A stretch of DNA of 64,000 bases from JAOPZW01 sp963851295 (GTDB lineage: Bacteria > Actinomycetota > Thermoleophilia > Solirubrobacterales > Solirubrobacteraceae): positions 496,001 through 560,000 of the forward strand of contig CAWKOS010000001.1 in assembly GCA_963851295.1 (NCBI GenBank). Direction: 5' to 3'. Below the pieces are notes generated by a model. The model was not told the origin of the DNA. It saw nothing but the letters and a program-made list of their open reading frames with translations, and searched no databases. Below are positions 1 through 8,762 of this stretch, one piece after another (the stretch's first letter is position 1; each line of letters opens with the position of its first letter). The position numbers and the translations under genes were made by a program.

Positions 1-2
1 GG

Positions 3-2192
3 GTGCTGGCCCAGCTGACCTCTCTGCCCGCGCCGGCCATCCCGCTGGAGAGACGGCTCACTCGCCACCAGGTGATCGGTGCGTTCCGCCGGTTGCTCGT
101 GGCCGCCGCCGATGGCGCCGCGGTCGCGCTGGTCGTCGACGACGCGCACCTCGCAGACGAAGCCACGATCGAGGTGCTGCACCACCTCGGCTCCGCCGGC
201 GGGACCCCGGTCCTGGCAGTGCTCGCGTATCGCCCGGAGACGGCACCCGACGTCCTGACCCGGGGAGTGGCGAGGCTTGCGCGGGGCGGCAAGGCCCTGG
301 AGATCGACCTCGGGCCGCTCGATCGTGAGGAGGTGGCCGCGCTCGTGGCGGCGGGCGCCCGGACGCCGCGACCTGCCGAGGTCGTCGATCGGATTGTCGA
401 TCTCGCGCAGGGCAATCCCTTCATCACGCTCGAGCTGGCCCGAAGCGCCGTTACGGGGGTGCCCGCGCTCATCGGGACGGCCCGAGACGCCATCACCTCC
501 AGGTTCCTCGACCTCGGCGAGGGCACGGTGGCGATGCTGCGGCGGCTGGCCTTGGCGAGCGACGATCTCGATCCCGCGAGCGTTGTGGCGCTGACCGGAG
601 CCTCGGAAGCGGAGGCGTTCGCGCTGCTCGACGTCGCGCTGGGCGCCGGGGTCCTCGTCGTCTCGGGCGCGCGCTACCGGTTCGGTCACGAGCTGGTCCG
701 CCAAGCCCTGGTCGAGCAGCTCCCGCCGCACCGGCGGCTCACCGTCCATCGCGAAACGGCGCGACGCCTGGCGGGAGCCGATGCGGCGCCGGGACTGATC
801 GCGCGTCACTGGCTCGCCGGCGGCCGTCCGGACGAGGCGATCGACTGGCTCCTGGCCGCGGCCGAGCAGGCGGTGGCGCTCGGGGCGTACGCCGATGCGC
901 TCGTTCACCTGGAACCCCTGCTCGATCACAGCCCGGACCACAGCAACGCGCTCTGTGTGCGAGCGGAAGCACTCGACGCGCTCGGGGACAGCGCTGCACC
1001 GGCGGCCTACGCCGCCGCGGCGCGGGTGGTCGGCGAGCCGGCAGCGCATGATGTCAGGGCAAAGCAAGCACTCGCTCAGGTCAAGCTCGGCGATCCGCCC
1101 GGCGCCCTCCGGGTCCTCGAGGGCGTCGAGCCCACGACGGTCGACGGGCGACTGGCGCTCGCGCTCGCGCTCAGCGGCGCCGCGGCGCTCGGGTTCGGCG
1201 ATCCCCAGCTCGGCACGGCGAAGGCCGCCGAGGCCCGCCGGCTCGCCCTGCAGTCGGGCGACCCCGCCGCCGTCGCCGTCGCCTCGTGGGCCCAGGCGGC
1301 CGCCGCTCACGCGCGGGCCGATCTGCGCGACAGCGTGCGAGCCGACCTCCAGGAGACGCACGCGCTGCCGAAGCTGGCTGTCAGCGTCTTCGACGGCCAG
1401 CTCTGCATCACGCAGAGGCTACTCTACGGAGCGCGGCCCTATCCCGACGTGATCGCGTTCGCGGACTCCCTTGCCGCGGAGGCCGAGCGGCTCGGTGCCG
1501 CACGCGGGCGCGCGTTCGCGGTGACGATTCGGGGCGAGGCGAAGCTGCTCGCCGGACAGCTCGACGAGGCGGACGCCGACCTCGCCGCGGGTGCGGAGCT
1601 TCACAGGGAGATCGCGGCCGCAACGGGCGAATCGTTTGCGCTGCAGCGGCGAGCCGAGGTCGCGCTCCACCGCGGCCTTCAGGCAGAGGCCATCGCGCTC
1701 CTCGACGAGGCGCTGGCGGTCGCCCGCGAGTCCGACGTCGGGTTCCACCTGCTCGATCGCATCTACGGTACGCGGGTTGGCGCCGCCCTCGACCCGGCGT
1801 CCGCGCTGGCCGCGGTGGAGGAGGCGGAGGCCGCCGTGCGCGGCCCCGTGGAGACCTGTCCCGGCTGCAGGATTACGCTTGCCGTCCCGGCCGCGATCGC
1901 CGCCGCCCGCGCCGGGGACCTCGAGCGCGCGGCCCAGTGGGGACAGGCCGCAGAGTTCCTCGCGACGGTCGTGATGCGTCTGCCCGCCTGGCATGCGGCG
2001 CTCGACGAGGTCAAGGGCCACCGCGCACAAGCCAGCGGCGAGGCCGTCGCCGCATGCAACCACTTCCGAACGGCCGCCGCCGGCTTCGGAGCCTCGGGCC
2101 AGCCGCTCGACGAGGCTCGCTGCATCACCCTCGCCGCGACTCTGGCCGGGGATCGGGCTCCGCCCAGACCGGCGAGAGCTTCTACACCCTGA
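3..2192 (+). CDS. AAA/STAND-type ATPase with TPR-like repeats (5' end outside window)
   Basis: The frame is open at the left edge, so the N-terminus is missing and the GTG at position 3 need not be the true start. The visible part begins inside a P-loop ATPase module: the hydrophobic strand ALVVDDAHLAD (about residues 42-52) is a Walker B motif of the AAA_16/MalT-like class, and the Walker A motif must lie upstream. From about residue 290 to the end the protein is alanine- and leucine-rich helical repeats resembling TPRs. No LuxR-type HTH follows at the C-terminus, so any DNA-binding or cyclase domain would be N-terminal. The likely role is a signal-responsive ATPase regulator of the SARP, adenylate-cyclase or LuxR-ATPase type; the effector is unknown. 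The family is fairly certain, the specific role is not. Confidence 0.75.
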   Translation: MLAQLTSLPAPAIPLERRLTRHQVIGAFRRLLVAAADGAAVALVVDDAHLADEATIEVLHHLGSAGGTPVLAVLAYRPETAPDVLTRGVARLARGGKALEIDLGPLDREEVAALVAAGARTPRPAEVVDRIVDLAQGNPFITLELARSAVTGVPALIGTARDAITSRFLDLGEGTVAMLRRLALASDDLDPASVVALTGASEAEAFALLDVALGAGVLVVSGARYRFGHELVRQALVEQLPPHRRLTVHRETARRLAGADAAPGLIARHWLAGGRPDEAIDWLLAAAEQAVALGAYADALVHLEPLLDHSPDHSNALCVRAEALDALGDSAAPAAYAAAARVVGEPAAHDVRAKQALAQVKLGDPPGALRVLEGVEPTTVDGRLALALALSGAAALGFGDPQLGTAKAAEARRLALQSGDPAAVAVASWAQAAAAHARADLRDSVRADLQETHALPKLAVSVFDGQLCITQRLLYGARPYPDVIAFADSLAAEAERLGAARGRAFAVTIRGEAKLLAGQLDEADADLAAGAELHREIAAATGESFALQRRAEVALHRGLQAEAIALLDEALAVARESDVGFHLLDRIYGTRVGAALDPASALAAVEEAEAAVRGPVETCPGCRITLAVPAAIAAARAGDLERAAQWGQAAEFLATVVMRLPAWHAALDEVKGHRAQASGEAVAACNHFRTAAAGFGASGQPLDEARCITLAATLAGDRAPPRPARASTP

Positions 2193-2614
2193 TCTCGCCG
2201 CCCGCACGCCCACGGGCGTGCTCGATGCTGGCGGGCATCGCCAGCGGGCTGGCTGGCGGAAGCATCGATCTGGTCGACCTTCCGCAAAGCGACCGACGGC
2301 CGCTGTCTGGATGTTGCGCAACACCCGCCGACTCCAAGGCCACCTCGGAGCGCTCGGCTACAAGGTCACCATCGAGCAAGCCGGGCAGACCGAGCAAGGC
2401 GCCTGAACCAGCCACAACCGCCACCCATCTGGCCTCGGCCCCCGCCGACCCGATCGCGCCTGCCACACGCGGTCGCCAACTCAGGGATTCACAGCTCAGC
2501 CTGGACGAGGAGCGGGCGTCAGTTCGTAACCGAAGCGAGCACCCGATCCGACGTGGACACCGGCGTGCCGAGTCTCGATGGCCTTGGGTCTGACTGGCGG
2601 TGTGCCCCGCCGCC
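2193..2614. other. 422-bp stretch without a recognisable intact gene
   Basis: This gap separates the ATPase gene from the SRPBCC gene on the other strand. The one segment that looks protein-like is on the plus strand at about 2318-2406, where a frame ends in residues such as RRLQGHLGALGYKVTIE before a TGA. It resembles the end of a transposase or other decayed gene, but I cannot assign a family. No hairpin terminator or clear promoter stands out. Confidence 0.4.
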
Positions 2615-3115
2615 TCAAGCCGGGACCTCCGGCGCCGGGTCGGACAGCCCTGCGGGCGCGTCCGTACGCTCGGACTCGAGCCAGTCCTTGATTACGGCCA
2701 GCCGCCGCTTCCAGACCCACGTGCCCCAGCGGGCGATCAGCGGTGCGAGCAGCCGGGCGACTCCGCGCGGGTAGGGGTCGCCGCGATACGTGAGCGTGGT
2801 GCCGGCTGCCGTGCGCTCGAAGCTCAGGATCCCGCACGGCGCGATCGGTCCGGGCGGACCGCTGTACTCGTAGCCGATCCGCCGGTCCGGCTCGTAGACG
2901 TGGTAGCGCCAGTCGGAGGTCCACAGCCGCCCGAACGGGGGCATGCGCTCGACGAGCCGGAACGTCGTCCCTTCGCCGATCGGGCCCGCCGACGTCTTGG
3001 TCACCGACTTGACATCCGCGTCGAAGTGGGGAATGGGCCGCATGTCGGCGAGCCGGGAGAAGGCCTCTTCCAACGGCCGCTCGACGATCACGCTGGCTTC
3101 GACGTTGGCTGCCAT
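2615..3115 (-). CDS. SRPBCC (polyketide cyclase/dehydrase-like) protein
   Basis: The product is 166 aa from the ATG at 3115. It reads as one START/Bet v1-fold domain: an N-terminal strand VEASVIVERPLEEAFSRLAD, a central TDWRY-like strand with YEYSGPPGPIAP, and a C-terminal helix ending in KRRLAVIKDWLESE. Such proteins bind hydrophobic ligands in a deep cavity, and many act as cyclases or lipid/aromatic binders. The start lies inside the 3' end of the upstream FAD oxidase (28-bp overlap), so the two genes are translationally coupled and probably act on related small molecules. The ligand is unknown. A longer in-frame start exists upstream but would run deep into the oxidase gene. Confidence 0.8.
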   Translation of the reverse strand: MAANVEASVIVERPLEEAFSRLADMRPIPHFDADVKSVTKTSAGPIGEGTTFRLVERMPPFGRLWTSDWRYHVYEPDRRIGYEYSGPPGPIAPCGILSFERTAAGTTLTYRGDPYPRGVARLLAPLIARWGTWVWKRRLAVIKDWLESERTDAPAGLSDPAPEVPA

Positions 3116-4503
3116 GGGTCGTTCCTCTCCGCAGGCTCGATGTTCTGGTTGTGGTGGAAGACGTTGTCGGGGTCGTAGATCGCCTTGATCCGCGCGAGCC
3201 GCTCGTAGCTGTCGCCGTACGAGGCGCGGGCACTCTCGGGCCCCTCGTCCATCAGGAAGTTCGAGTACGCGCCGCCCATCGCGTGGGGGCGCAGCGCAGC
3301 CGCGAAGCCAGACGCCCACTCGTGTAGCTCCTCCTCGTGCCCTGGCTCGTCGCTGCATCCGAGGCACATCTGCGCGAACGCCGCGTCTCGCCAGGGCCAC
3401 GCGGCGTCGGCGCTGCCGGGCCGCGCGGCGGCCCCGTCGAGCGGGTACAGATGCGCGAGCGAGAGCCAGCCCGGGGCGCTCTCGCCGAAGCGAACGAAGT
3501 CCGCCGCGGCCGCCGCGGGCAAGCTCGCGAAGCACAAGCCGCTGATCTGGTTGTGCGTGCCGATCGCGGCGATCGGGTCGAAGGCCGTCTGGAGCGCCGT
3601 GTACGGCAGCTCGGCGACCGCGTCAAGCAGGGGCGGCGGCGCGGCGGCGCGGAAGCTCTCCACGGCGGCGGTCGAGCGCTCGCGCGGCGCGGTGTTGCAC
3701 CACACGAGCGCGCACGCCCGGCGCAGGCGGAGCGGCTCCGGGAACGGGTCGGCCGGAGGCACGGTGAGGACGGCGAAGAAGGCGTAGACGTCCTCGGGCT
3801 GCTCGCGCAGCCAGTGCAGGTAGAGCGGCAGGACCCGCTCGGCCTCCTCGAGCGGCCACAGCATCGGCCCACCGACGACCTCGCGCACGGGATGGAGGGC
3901 GAAGCGCAGCTGGGTGACGACGCCGAAGTTGCCTCCGCCGCCGCGCAGCGCCCAGAAGAGCTCGGGCTCGTTCGCCTCGCTGGCTTGGACCAGGCGGCCG
4001 TCGGCGAGCACGACCTCGGCGCCGACCAGGTTGTCGGCCGCGAGCCCATGCGCGCGGTTGAGATAGCCGATGCCGCCGCCGAGCGTGAAGCCGCCGATGC
4101 CCACCGTCGAGACGGTTGCCGACGGCGTCGCCAGCCCGAAGCGGTGCGTCGCGCGGTCGAGATCGCCGGCGCTCGCGCCGCCCGCGACCGTGGCGGTGCG
4201 GGCCGCGGGGTCGACCCGTACCGAGCGCATCGCCGTCAGGTCGATCACCACGCCCCCGTCGACCGAGCCGAACCCGGGCAGGCTGTGGCCGCCGCCGCGG
4301 ACGGCGAGCTCCAACCGCTCACGGCGGGCCAGCTCCACCGTCGCACGCACATCGGCGGCGTCCGCGCAGCGCACGATCACCAGCGGATGGCAGTCGATCG
4401 ACTGGTTGTGACAGCGCCGCGCCCGCTCGTAGTCCGGGTGGTCGGGGCCGATCATGGCGCCGCGCAGGCGTTTGGCGAGCGTGGTCTCGGATGCTCGGCT
4501 CAT
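3088..4503 (-). CDS. Berberine-bridge/PCMH-type FAD-dependent oxidoreductase
   Basis: The product is 471 aa from the ATG at 4503 (a GTG at 4509 is also possible). The N-terminal FAD-binding domain of the PCMH/vanillyl-alcohol-oxidase superfamily carries RGGGHS near residues 69-74; the His is the usual covalent FAD attachment site. The second attachment Cys of bicovalent members (C-P-T-V-G) is Val here (V-S-T-V-G), so single covalent linkage is inferred. LGGGIGYLNRAHGLAADN continues the FAD domain, and the C-terminus has the BBE signature YDPDNVFHHNQNI. These enzymes oxidise alcohols, sugars or aromatic and alkaloid substrates with O2. It forms an overlapping pair with the SRPBCC gene, and the LuxR/TPR gene upstream on the same strand may control it. 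The substrate is unknown. Confidence 0.9.
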   Translation of the reverse strand: MSRASETTLAKRLRGAMIGPDHPDYERARRCHNQSIDCHPLVIVRCADAADVRATVELARRERLELAVRGGGHSLPGFGSVDGGVVIDLTAMRSVRVDPAARTATVAGGASAGDLDRATHRFGLATPSATVSTVGIGGFTLGGGIGYLNRAHGLAADNLVGAEVVLADGRLVQASEANEPELFWALRGGGGNFGVVTQLRFALHPVREVVGGPMLWPLEEAERVLPLYLHWLREQPEDVYAFFAVLTVPPADPFPEPLRLRRACALVWCNTAPRERSTAAVESFRAAAPPPLLDAVAELPYTALQTAFDPIAAIGTHNQISGLCFASLPAAAAADFVRFGESAPGWLSLAHLYPLDGAAARPGSADAAWPWRDAAFAQMCLGCSDEPGHEEELHEWASGFAAALRPHAMGGAYSNFLMDEGPESARASYGDSYERLARIKAIYDPDNVFHHNQNIEPAERNDPWQPTSKPA

Positions 4504-4588
4504 GCTCACGGGGGCAGCCTGCCGCGGCGGGTGTGGCGTCGCGACGGCGAAAACCCCTAAGTCGCGGCGCAATCCGCGCCGCAGGGAC

Positions 4589-6286
4589 CTACTTGGTGGC
4601 CGAATCGCGCTCCAGGTGCCGGACCGCGTAGGCCGCGGCCTCGGCACGGCTGCGCAGGCCGAGCTTGGAGAGCACGCTGCGGACGTGATGCTCGACCGTC
4701 TTGCGCGTCAAGAACAGCCGGCCCGCGAGCTCGCGGTTGGAGAGTCCCTCGCCGAGCAGCGCCAGCACCTCGCGCTCGCGCCTGGTCAGCTCGCCGGTCT
4801 GCCGGATGCCGCGGCGGGCCGCCCGTACCCCGAGCGAGCGCAGCAGCGCGGCTGCCTCATCGGCGTCGCGGGCGGCGCCCAGGGCCTCGAAGCCCGCCAG
4901 CGCGGTTTGTGCCTCCGCCACCGCGGCCTCGCGCTCGCCGGCCCTCAGAGCCTTCGATAGCTGCAGTCGCGTGCGAGCTGCCTCGAACGGCATCGCGAGT
5001 CGGCCGAAGAGCGAGAGCGCTCGTTCGAGGTGCCGACGCGCCGCCTCGGCGTCGCCGCTCGCCCCCAGTGCTCGCCCGAGCGCCCGCTCGGCGCACGCGA
5101 CGATCGACGCGCAGCCCGCGACACCGCCGAGCTCCTCGAGCCGCCGCGCGTACGCGAGCGCCGCCTGCCGGTCGCCGCGCGCGATCTCGGTCTCGGACAG
5201 CAGCTCCAGCAGTGCCGCCGCCTCGAGGCGCGGCGCCGCCCCCGCCCGGTACGAGCCAGGCCGCTCGCGCTCGTGCTCGTCGACCTCGCGCAGGCGGCGC
5301 TGAAGGATGCTCGCTGCCGCGCCGGGCTCGGTGCGTGCCAGCCGCAGCGCGGCGAGCACCCACGCGCTCGTGAAGTGGTCCTCGAAGCCCTCGATCAGCC
5401 GCTCGGCCTCTTCGAGCCGTCCCTGCGCAAGGCGCAGCTCGGCCAGCCGCGCCAGCGCCTCGCCGTACAGCGCGCGCTCCGCCGACCGTCCCATGCGCAG
5501 CGCCTTCTCGAGCTCCCGCTCCGCGCCGGGCCAATCGCCTGTGGCGTACAGCACGGCTCCGTAGTACGTACGGCAGTGCGTGTAGAGATGCGGGCAGCCG
5601 TAGCGGCGCGTGAACTGGTCGGCGGCACGGATCCACTGGCCGGCGCGCTCCAGGTCGGCGATCTGGCCGCACGAGCTGATCATGTTGCAGGACGCGTACA
5701 CCACCGTTTGCAGCCGCTCGCACTCGCCGCCGAGCGATCCGGCCATCGCCTCGTCGAGCAGCGCCGCCCCCTCCGCCAGCCGGCCCGACGCGACGAGCGA
5801 GGCGCCGAGCTGACTCAGCGCACACAGCTCCAGGTCGGCGTCGGCGAACCGGCGGGCCAGCTCGCGTGCCTCGCGCGCCCAGCTCTCGGCGGCCGCAGGA
5901 TCGTCGCTGTCGTGAGAGCGGACGAGCAGAACCCAGCCCGCGAGGGGTGCCAGCCCGTACTCATCGACGAGCCGTGCGAGGCGCCCGAGCCAGCCGCGCG
6001 ACGCGGCGGTGTTGCCGAAGCTGATGCGGTAGAGAAAGTAGAGTGCGAGCGCGGCAAGCGCGGCCTGGACGGGCTCCTGACGCCGGCGGAACAGCGCGTA
6101 TGCGCGCTCCCCGGAGCGCACCGCGGCCTCGCTCTCGCCGACCCACCACAGCGCGTCGCTGAGCCCCGCGAGCGCCTCCGCGGCCTCCTCGCGCTCGAGC
6201 GCCGCCTCGAACAAGCGCCTCGCCGACGACCACTCGCCGGCCGCGAGCGCCTCGCGACCGGCGACGAGGAGCTCCTCCGCCTCCAT
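4589..6286 (-). CDS. TPR-repeat LuxR-family transcriptional regulator
   Basis: The product is 565 aa from the ATG at 6286; a longer frame to 6433 exists, but its N-terminal part lacks domain character. Residues 1 to about 490 are alanine/arginine-rich helical repeats of TPR type. The C-terminus is a LuxR/GerE HTH: LTRREREVLALLGEGLSNRELA followed by TRKTVEHHVRSVLSKLGLRSRAEA, all hallmarks of the family. There is no P-loop ATPase module, unlike classical LAL/MalT proteins, so this is a TPR-only sensor fused to a LuxR output domain. It lies 85 bp upstream of the FAD oxidase/SRPBCC pair on the same strand and is their most plausible regulator. The inducer is unknown. Confidence 0.88.
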   Translation of the reverse strand: MEAEELLVAGREALAAGEWSSARRLFEAALEREEAAEALAGLSDALWWVGESEAAVRSGERAYALFRRRQEPVQAALAALALYFLYRISFGNTAASRGWLGRLARLVDEYGLAPLAGWVLLVRSHDSDDPAAAESWAREARELARRFADADLELCALSQLGASLVASGRLAEGAALLDEAMAGSLGGECERLQTVVYASCNMISSCGQIADLERAGQWIRAADQFTRRYGCPHLYTHCRTYYGAVLYATGDWPGAERELEKALRMGRSAERALYGEALARLAELRLAQGRLEEAERLIEGFEDHFTSAWVLAALRLARTEPGAAASILQRRLREVDEHERERPGSYRAGAAPRLEAAALLELLSETEIARGDRQAALAYARRLEELGGVAGCASIVACAERALGRALGASGDAEAARRHLERALSLFGRLAMPFEAARTRLQLSKALRAGEREAAVAEAQTALAGFEALGAARDADEAAALLRSLGVRAARRGIRQTGELTRREREVLALLGEGLSNRELAGRLFLTRKTVEHHVRSVLSKLGLRSRAEAAAYAVRHLERDSATK

Positions 6287-6359
6287 CCCCGGATCGTACG
6301 CTCGCTCGCGCGACTCGGCCTGCGCGACCGAGCCGGCGCGGCTACTCGGTAAGCAGTGA

Positions 6360-6990
6360 GCCGGGACGTCACCGTCGCGCCCAGCGAGCTCGGCGCGACG
6401 CTGAATTACAGCGGCGGATCCGAACGAGGCCAAGCGCTACTACGCGCGCCGCGGGCATCGTCCGTGTCCACCTGGGGCCGGACACGCCCCGAGGCGGCGA
6501 CGGTGCATGAGAACCTCGGCGGGGCCGCCGTGCGCGCGGCGTCTACGTCGGCGCCGAGGCGTCGGCTGCGCCCCGCGGTACAGATCCGCCTGCGCGCCGT
6601 CGGGGAACCACGTCGCCCGTGGCGCCGACCACGCTGCGCTGGCGGCGATCGTCGACGGGCTCGGGCGCCGCGACGAGGCCGAGGCGCTGCCGCACTGCGC
6701 TCTGCCCACCTTCGAGCGCGTCCTCGGACTTCCACACCATTGGGTCACCTGCACGCTCGCCAGCTCGCCGTGATCGCGCACCCCGGCGACCGCGCCGCCG
6801 AGCGGAGCTGCACTAACGGGGGGTCGCGACCGAGGAACCTGCTCGGCGACCGCCATCCCGAACGCGCGATCCGGTTCAACAACCTCGCCGTCCTGGCCAC
6901 CGAGCGCGGCGACTACGACCAAGCCGCCGCCCTCACCGACGCGCAATCACCCTGCTCACCCGCCGTGTCCTCGCGCACCCGACGATGAGC
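6360..6990 (+). pseudogene. Decayed kinesin-light-chain-type TPR gene
   Basis: No single frame is intact, but consecutive fragments in different plus-strand frames read as KLC-type TPRs. Examples are ATVHENLGG (about 6499), DHAALAAIVDGLGRRDEAEAL (about 6630-6695), FERVLGLPHHWVTCTLAS (about 6711-6765) and LLGDRHPERAIRFNNLAVLATERGDYDQAAALT (about 6840-6940, split here only as motifs LGDRHPE, FNNLAVLA and GDYDQAAAL). Their order and about 42-codon spacing match an intact array (E-rLGpdHp-a-tlnNLA-l-gdyd-A) interrupted by several indels and stops. The family call is good; original length and partner are unknown. Confidence 0.7.
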
Positions 6991-7230
6991 GTCCCGCGCC
7001 GAACTCGGAAGCCCACGCCGCCCGCCGGCACGACCACTGAACGCGACGACGCACCCCTCGCGCGGCACCGCGGCGCGTACTTGAACTTCACCGGCGACGA
7101 GGACCAGATTCGGGTGCGCGCGTAGTTCGACGCCGCGAGCTACCGGCGCCTCGCCCGGGTCAACGCCGAGTGGGACCCGGGCACCGTGTTTCGCACCGCC
7201 GCCAACGTGCCGCCCGCCGCAACGACGTGA
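6985..7230 (+). pseudogene. C-terminal remnant of a second BBE-type FAD oxidase
   Basis: In one plus-strand frame the text RGAYLNFTGDEDQIRVRA is followed by an in-frame TAG at 7123-7125. The same frame then continues FDAASYRRLARVNAEWDP, GTVFR and NVPPA. This is the standard C-terminus of berberine-bridge FAD oxidases (G-a-Y-N-f-D-e, then Y-rL-klk-yDP-N-Fr-nqNi), with a premature stop and no FAD-binding domain upstream. It is a dead fragment of a paralogue of the intact gene at 3088-4503, on the opposite strand. The TPR remnant lies directly upstream, so the whole 6.36-7.23 kb stretch is gene debris. Confidence 0.75.
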
Positions 7231-7382
7231 ACGCGAGCCAAGCAACTCGTGCGGCGACGGCACCGACATGCTGGACGCGGTCACGGCCGGTGCGAACGGC
7301 GTCGCCTGCCGCGTGGCTGGTCCTAGATGCAGTTTCGGGCGACGGGACGCCACATGAGCCTCCCGCCGCCCCGGTTGCGCCG

Positions 7383-7919
7383 CTATCCGAGCAGCGGGTG
7401 GACGAGGCCGTGCTCGGCGCAGATGCGCCCCACGCTGTCCATGTCGAACTCGATCCCGTAGCGGGCGCTGAGCTCGTCGGGATCGAGCGTGCCGTCCTTC
7501 ATCCCGGCATCCCACTCGCGGAAGAAGTGCTCGAAGCCCGCGGGAGAGATGATCTCCAGGATCCGGCAGGGCTCGTCGCCGGCGTTCCAGAAGGTGTGCC
7601 ACTGCTCGCGCGGCTTGAACGCGAGCTCTCCGGCCTCGGCGTAGATCACCTGGTCGCCGAGCAGCGCGCCCATCCGGCCCTCGAGCACGAAGCTGTACTC
7701 GTCCACGCCGTCGTGGCGGTGCAACGGCGCGCACAGCGACCGCGGCGGGATGGGGTGCTCGACCAGCGAGAACCCTCCGCCGGACTCCTCGCCCCAAATG
7801 AGGAAGCGGGCGTCGCAGCCGCCGAGCTGTGCGTAGTGCCCCTCGTGCGGGCCGACCTTGCGCGGGCCCTGCGCGGCGTCAAAGCGCCGCAGCGCCTCGG
7901 TGAGCTGTGTGGCGTTCAT
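7383..7919 (-). CDS. Cupin-domain protein
   Basis: The product is 178 aa from the ATG at 7919. Both cupin motifs are visible: PLHRHDGVDEYSFVLEGRMG (motif 1, with the His/His/Glu metal ligands) and GELAFKPREQWHTFWN (motif 2, with the last His). It is a single-domain, probably metal-binding cytoplasmic beta-barrel. It is transcribed divergently from a TetR regulator across an 82-bp spacer that carries a perfect inverted repeat, so it is the likely regulated target. Quercetinase-like dioxygenase or isomerase roles are possible for such cupins, but nothing here decides the reaction. Confidence 0.85.
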   Translation of the reverse strand: MNATQLTEALRRFDAAQGPRKVGPHEGHYAQLGGCDARFLIWGEESGGGFSLVEHPIPPRSLCAPLHRHDGVDEYSFVLEGRMGALLGDQVIYAEAGELAFKPREQWHTFWNAGDEPCRILEIISPAGFEHFFREWDAGMKDGTLDPDELSARYGIEFDMDSVGRICAEHGLVHPLLG

Positions 7920-7945
7920 CGGAGAACCTCATTCATCGAACAGTA

Positions 7946-7999
7946 GTGTGCGACGAAGCTACCAAGCATCGCCTCGATCTGTCAAGATTCGTCGCACAC
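7946..7999. promoter_or_regulatory. Divergent TetR/cupin operator with 12-bp inverted repeat and cupin promoter
   Basis: The arms GTGTGCGACGAA (7946-7957) and TTCGTCGCACAC (7988-7999) are perfect reverse complements 42 bp apart. Read on the minus strand, TTGACA (7980-7985) and TAGCTT (7956-7961) with an 18-bp spacer form a plausible sigma-70 promoter for the cupin gene. One arm sits just upstream of the -35 and the other overlaps the -10 region. This suits repression by the adjacent TetR protein, which starts only 3 bp from the second arm and would also be autoregulated. The repeat is seen; the binding is inferred. Confidence 0.7.
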
Positions 8000-8001
8000 A
8001 T

Positions 8002-8622
8002 ATGTCCACGCAAAAGTCGACAGAGCAACGGCGCCCCTACCGCAAGCGGCGCCGGGCCGATCTCGAGGAACAGACTCGGCTGCAGATCACCGAGGCGGCG
8101 GTGGACCTCCACGGGTCGATCGGCCCGGCGCGCACGACGATCAGCGCGGTCGCCAAACGTGCCGGCGTCCAGCGGGGAACCGTCTACCGCCACTTCCCCG
8201 ACGAGCAGGCCCTCTTCGATGCCTGCTCATCGCACTGGATGACCCAGCACCCATTGCCCGATCCGGACGCGTGGGGGGCGATCGAGGATCCCGACGAGCG
8301 GCTTCGAACCGCCCTCCGCCAGCTCTATGAGTGGTACGAGCGCGGTGAGTACATGCTCGAGAAGACGACCCGCGACGTCGCGCTGGTCCCGGCGCTGCGG
8401 CCCTCGATGGAGGCGTTCGCCGCCTGGTTCGATTCGGCCGCCGACGCCATCGTCCGCCTCAGAGCGGAGAGCGGCGCGCGACGGCGCCGCGTGCGGGCCG
8501 CGGTCCGCCACGCGCTGGCGTTCGAGACCTGGCGCTCACTCGTCCGAGAGCAGCGCCTGACCCGGACCGAAGCGATCGAGCTAATGGCCGGTCTGGTCGG
8601 GGTCGCCGCGCACGACTGCTGA
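8002..8622 (+). CDS. TetR-family transcriptional regulator
   Basis: The product is 206 aa from the ATG at 8002, chosen because it directly follows the inverted repeat and removes a 48-codon extension running back through the cupin gene. After a basic tail (YRKRRRADLEEQTR) comes the TetR HTH: ITEAAVDLHGSIGPARTTIS, then AVAKRAGVQRGTVYRHFPDE with the conserved RGTVYRHF recognition-helix end. The C-terminal ligand-binding domain is helical and typical in length. It is divergent from the cupin gene and probably represses it and itself. The ligand is unknown. Confidence 0.9.
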   Translation: MSTQKSTEQRRPYRKRRRADLEEQTRLQITEAAVDLHGSIGPARTTISAVAKRAGVQRGTVYRHFPDEQALFDACSSHWMTQHPLPDPDAWGAIEDPDERLRTALRQLYEWYERGEYMLEKTTRDVALVPALRPSMEAFAAWFDSAADAIVRLRAESGARRRRVRAAVRHALAFETWRSLVREQRLTRTEAIELMAGLVGVAAHDC

Positions 8623-8762
8623 TCACGGGGCCCCACTTGATCGCCAGGCTGTTCGGTGGCGCAGTGGCGGCCGCGTGGCGGTCCGTGCATTCCGGACGCT
8701 GCGGCGGTCATCTTGCGCACCAGGGACGGCCTGGTGGATGAGCCTGGGGGTACGGTCGAGGG

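Noticed and set aside
2318..2406. Plus-strand tail RRLQGHLGALGYKVTIE as a transposase end
   Set aside because: The style fits a transposase C-terminus, but no catalytic residues, terminal repeats or upstream domain are present, so I did not call an insertion sequence.
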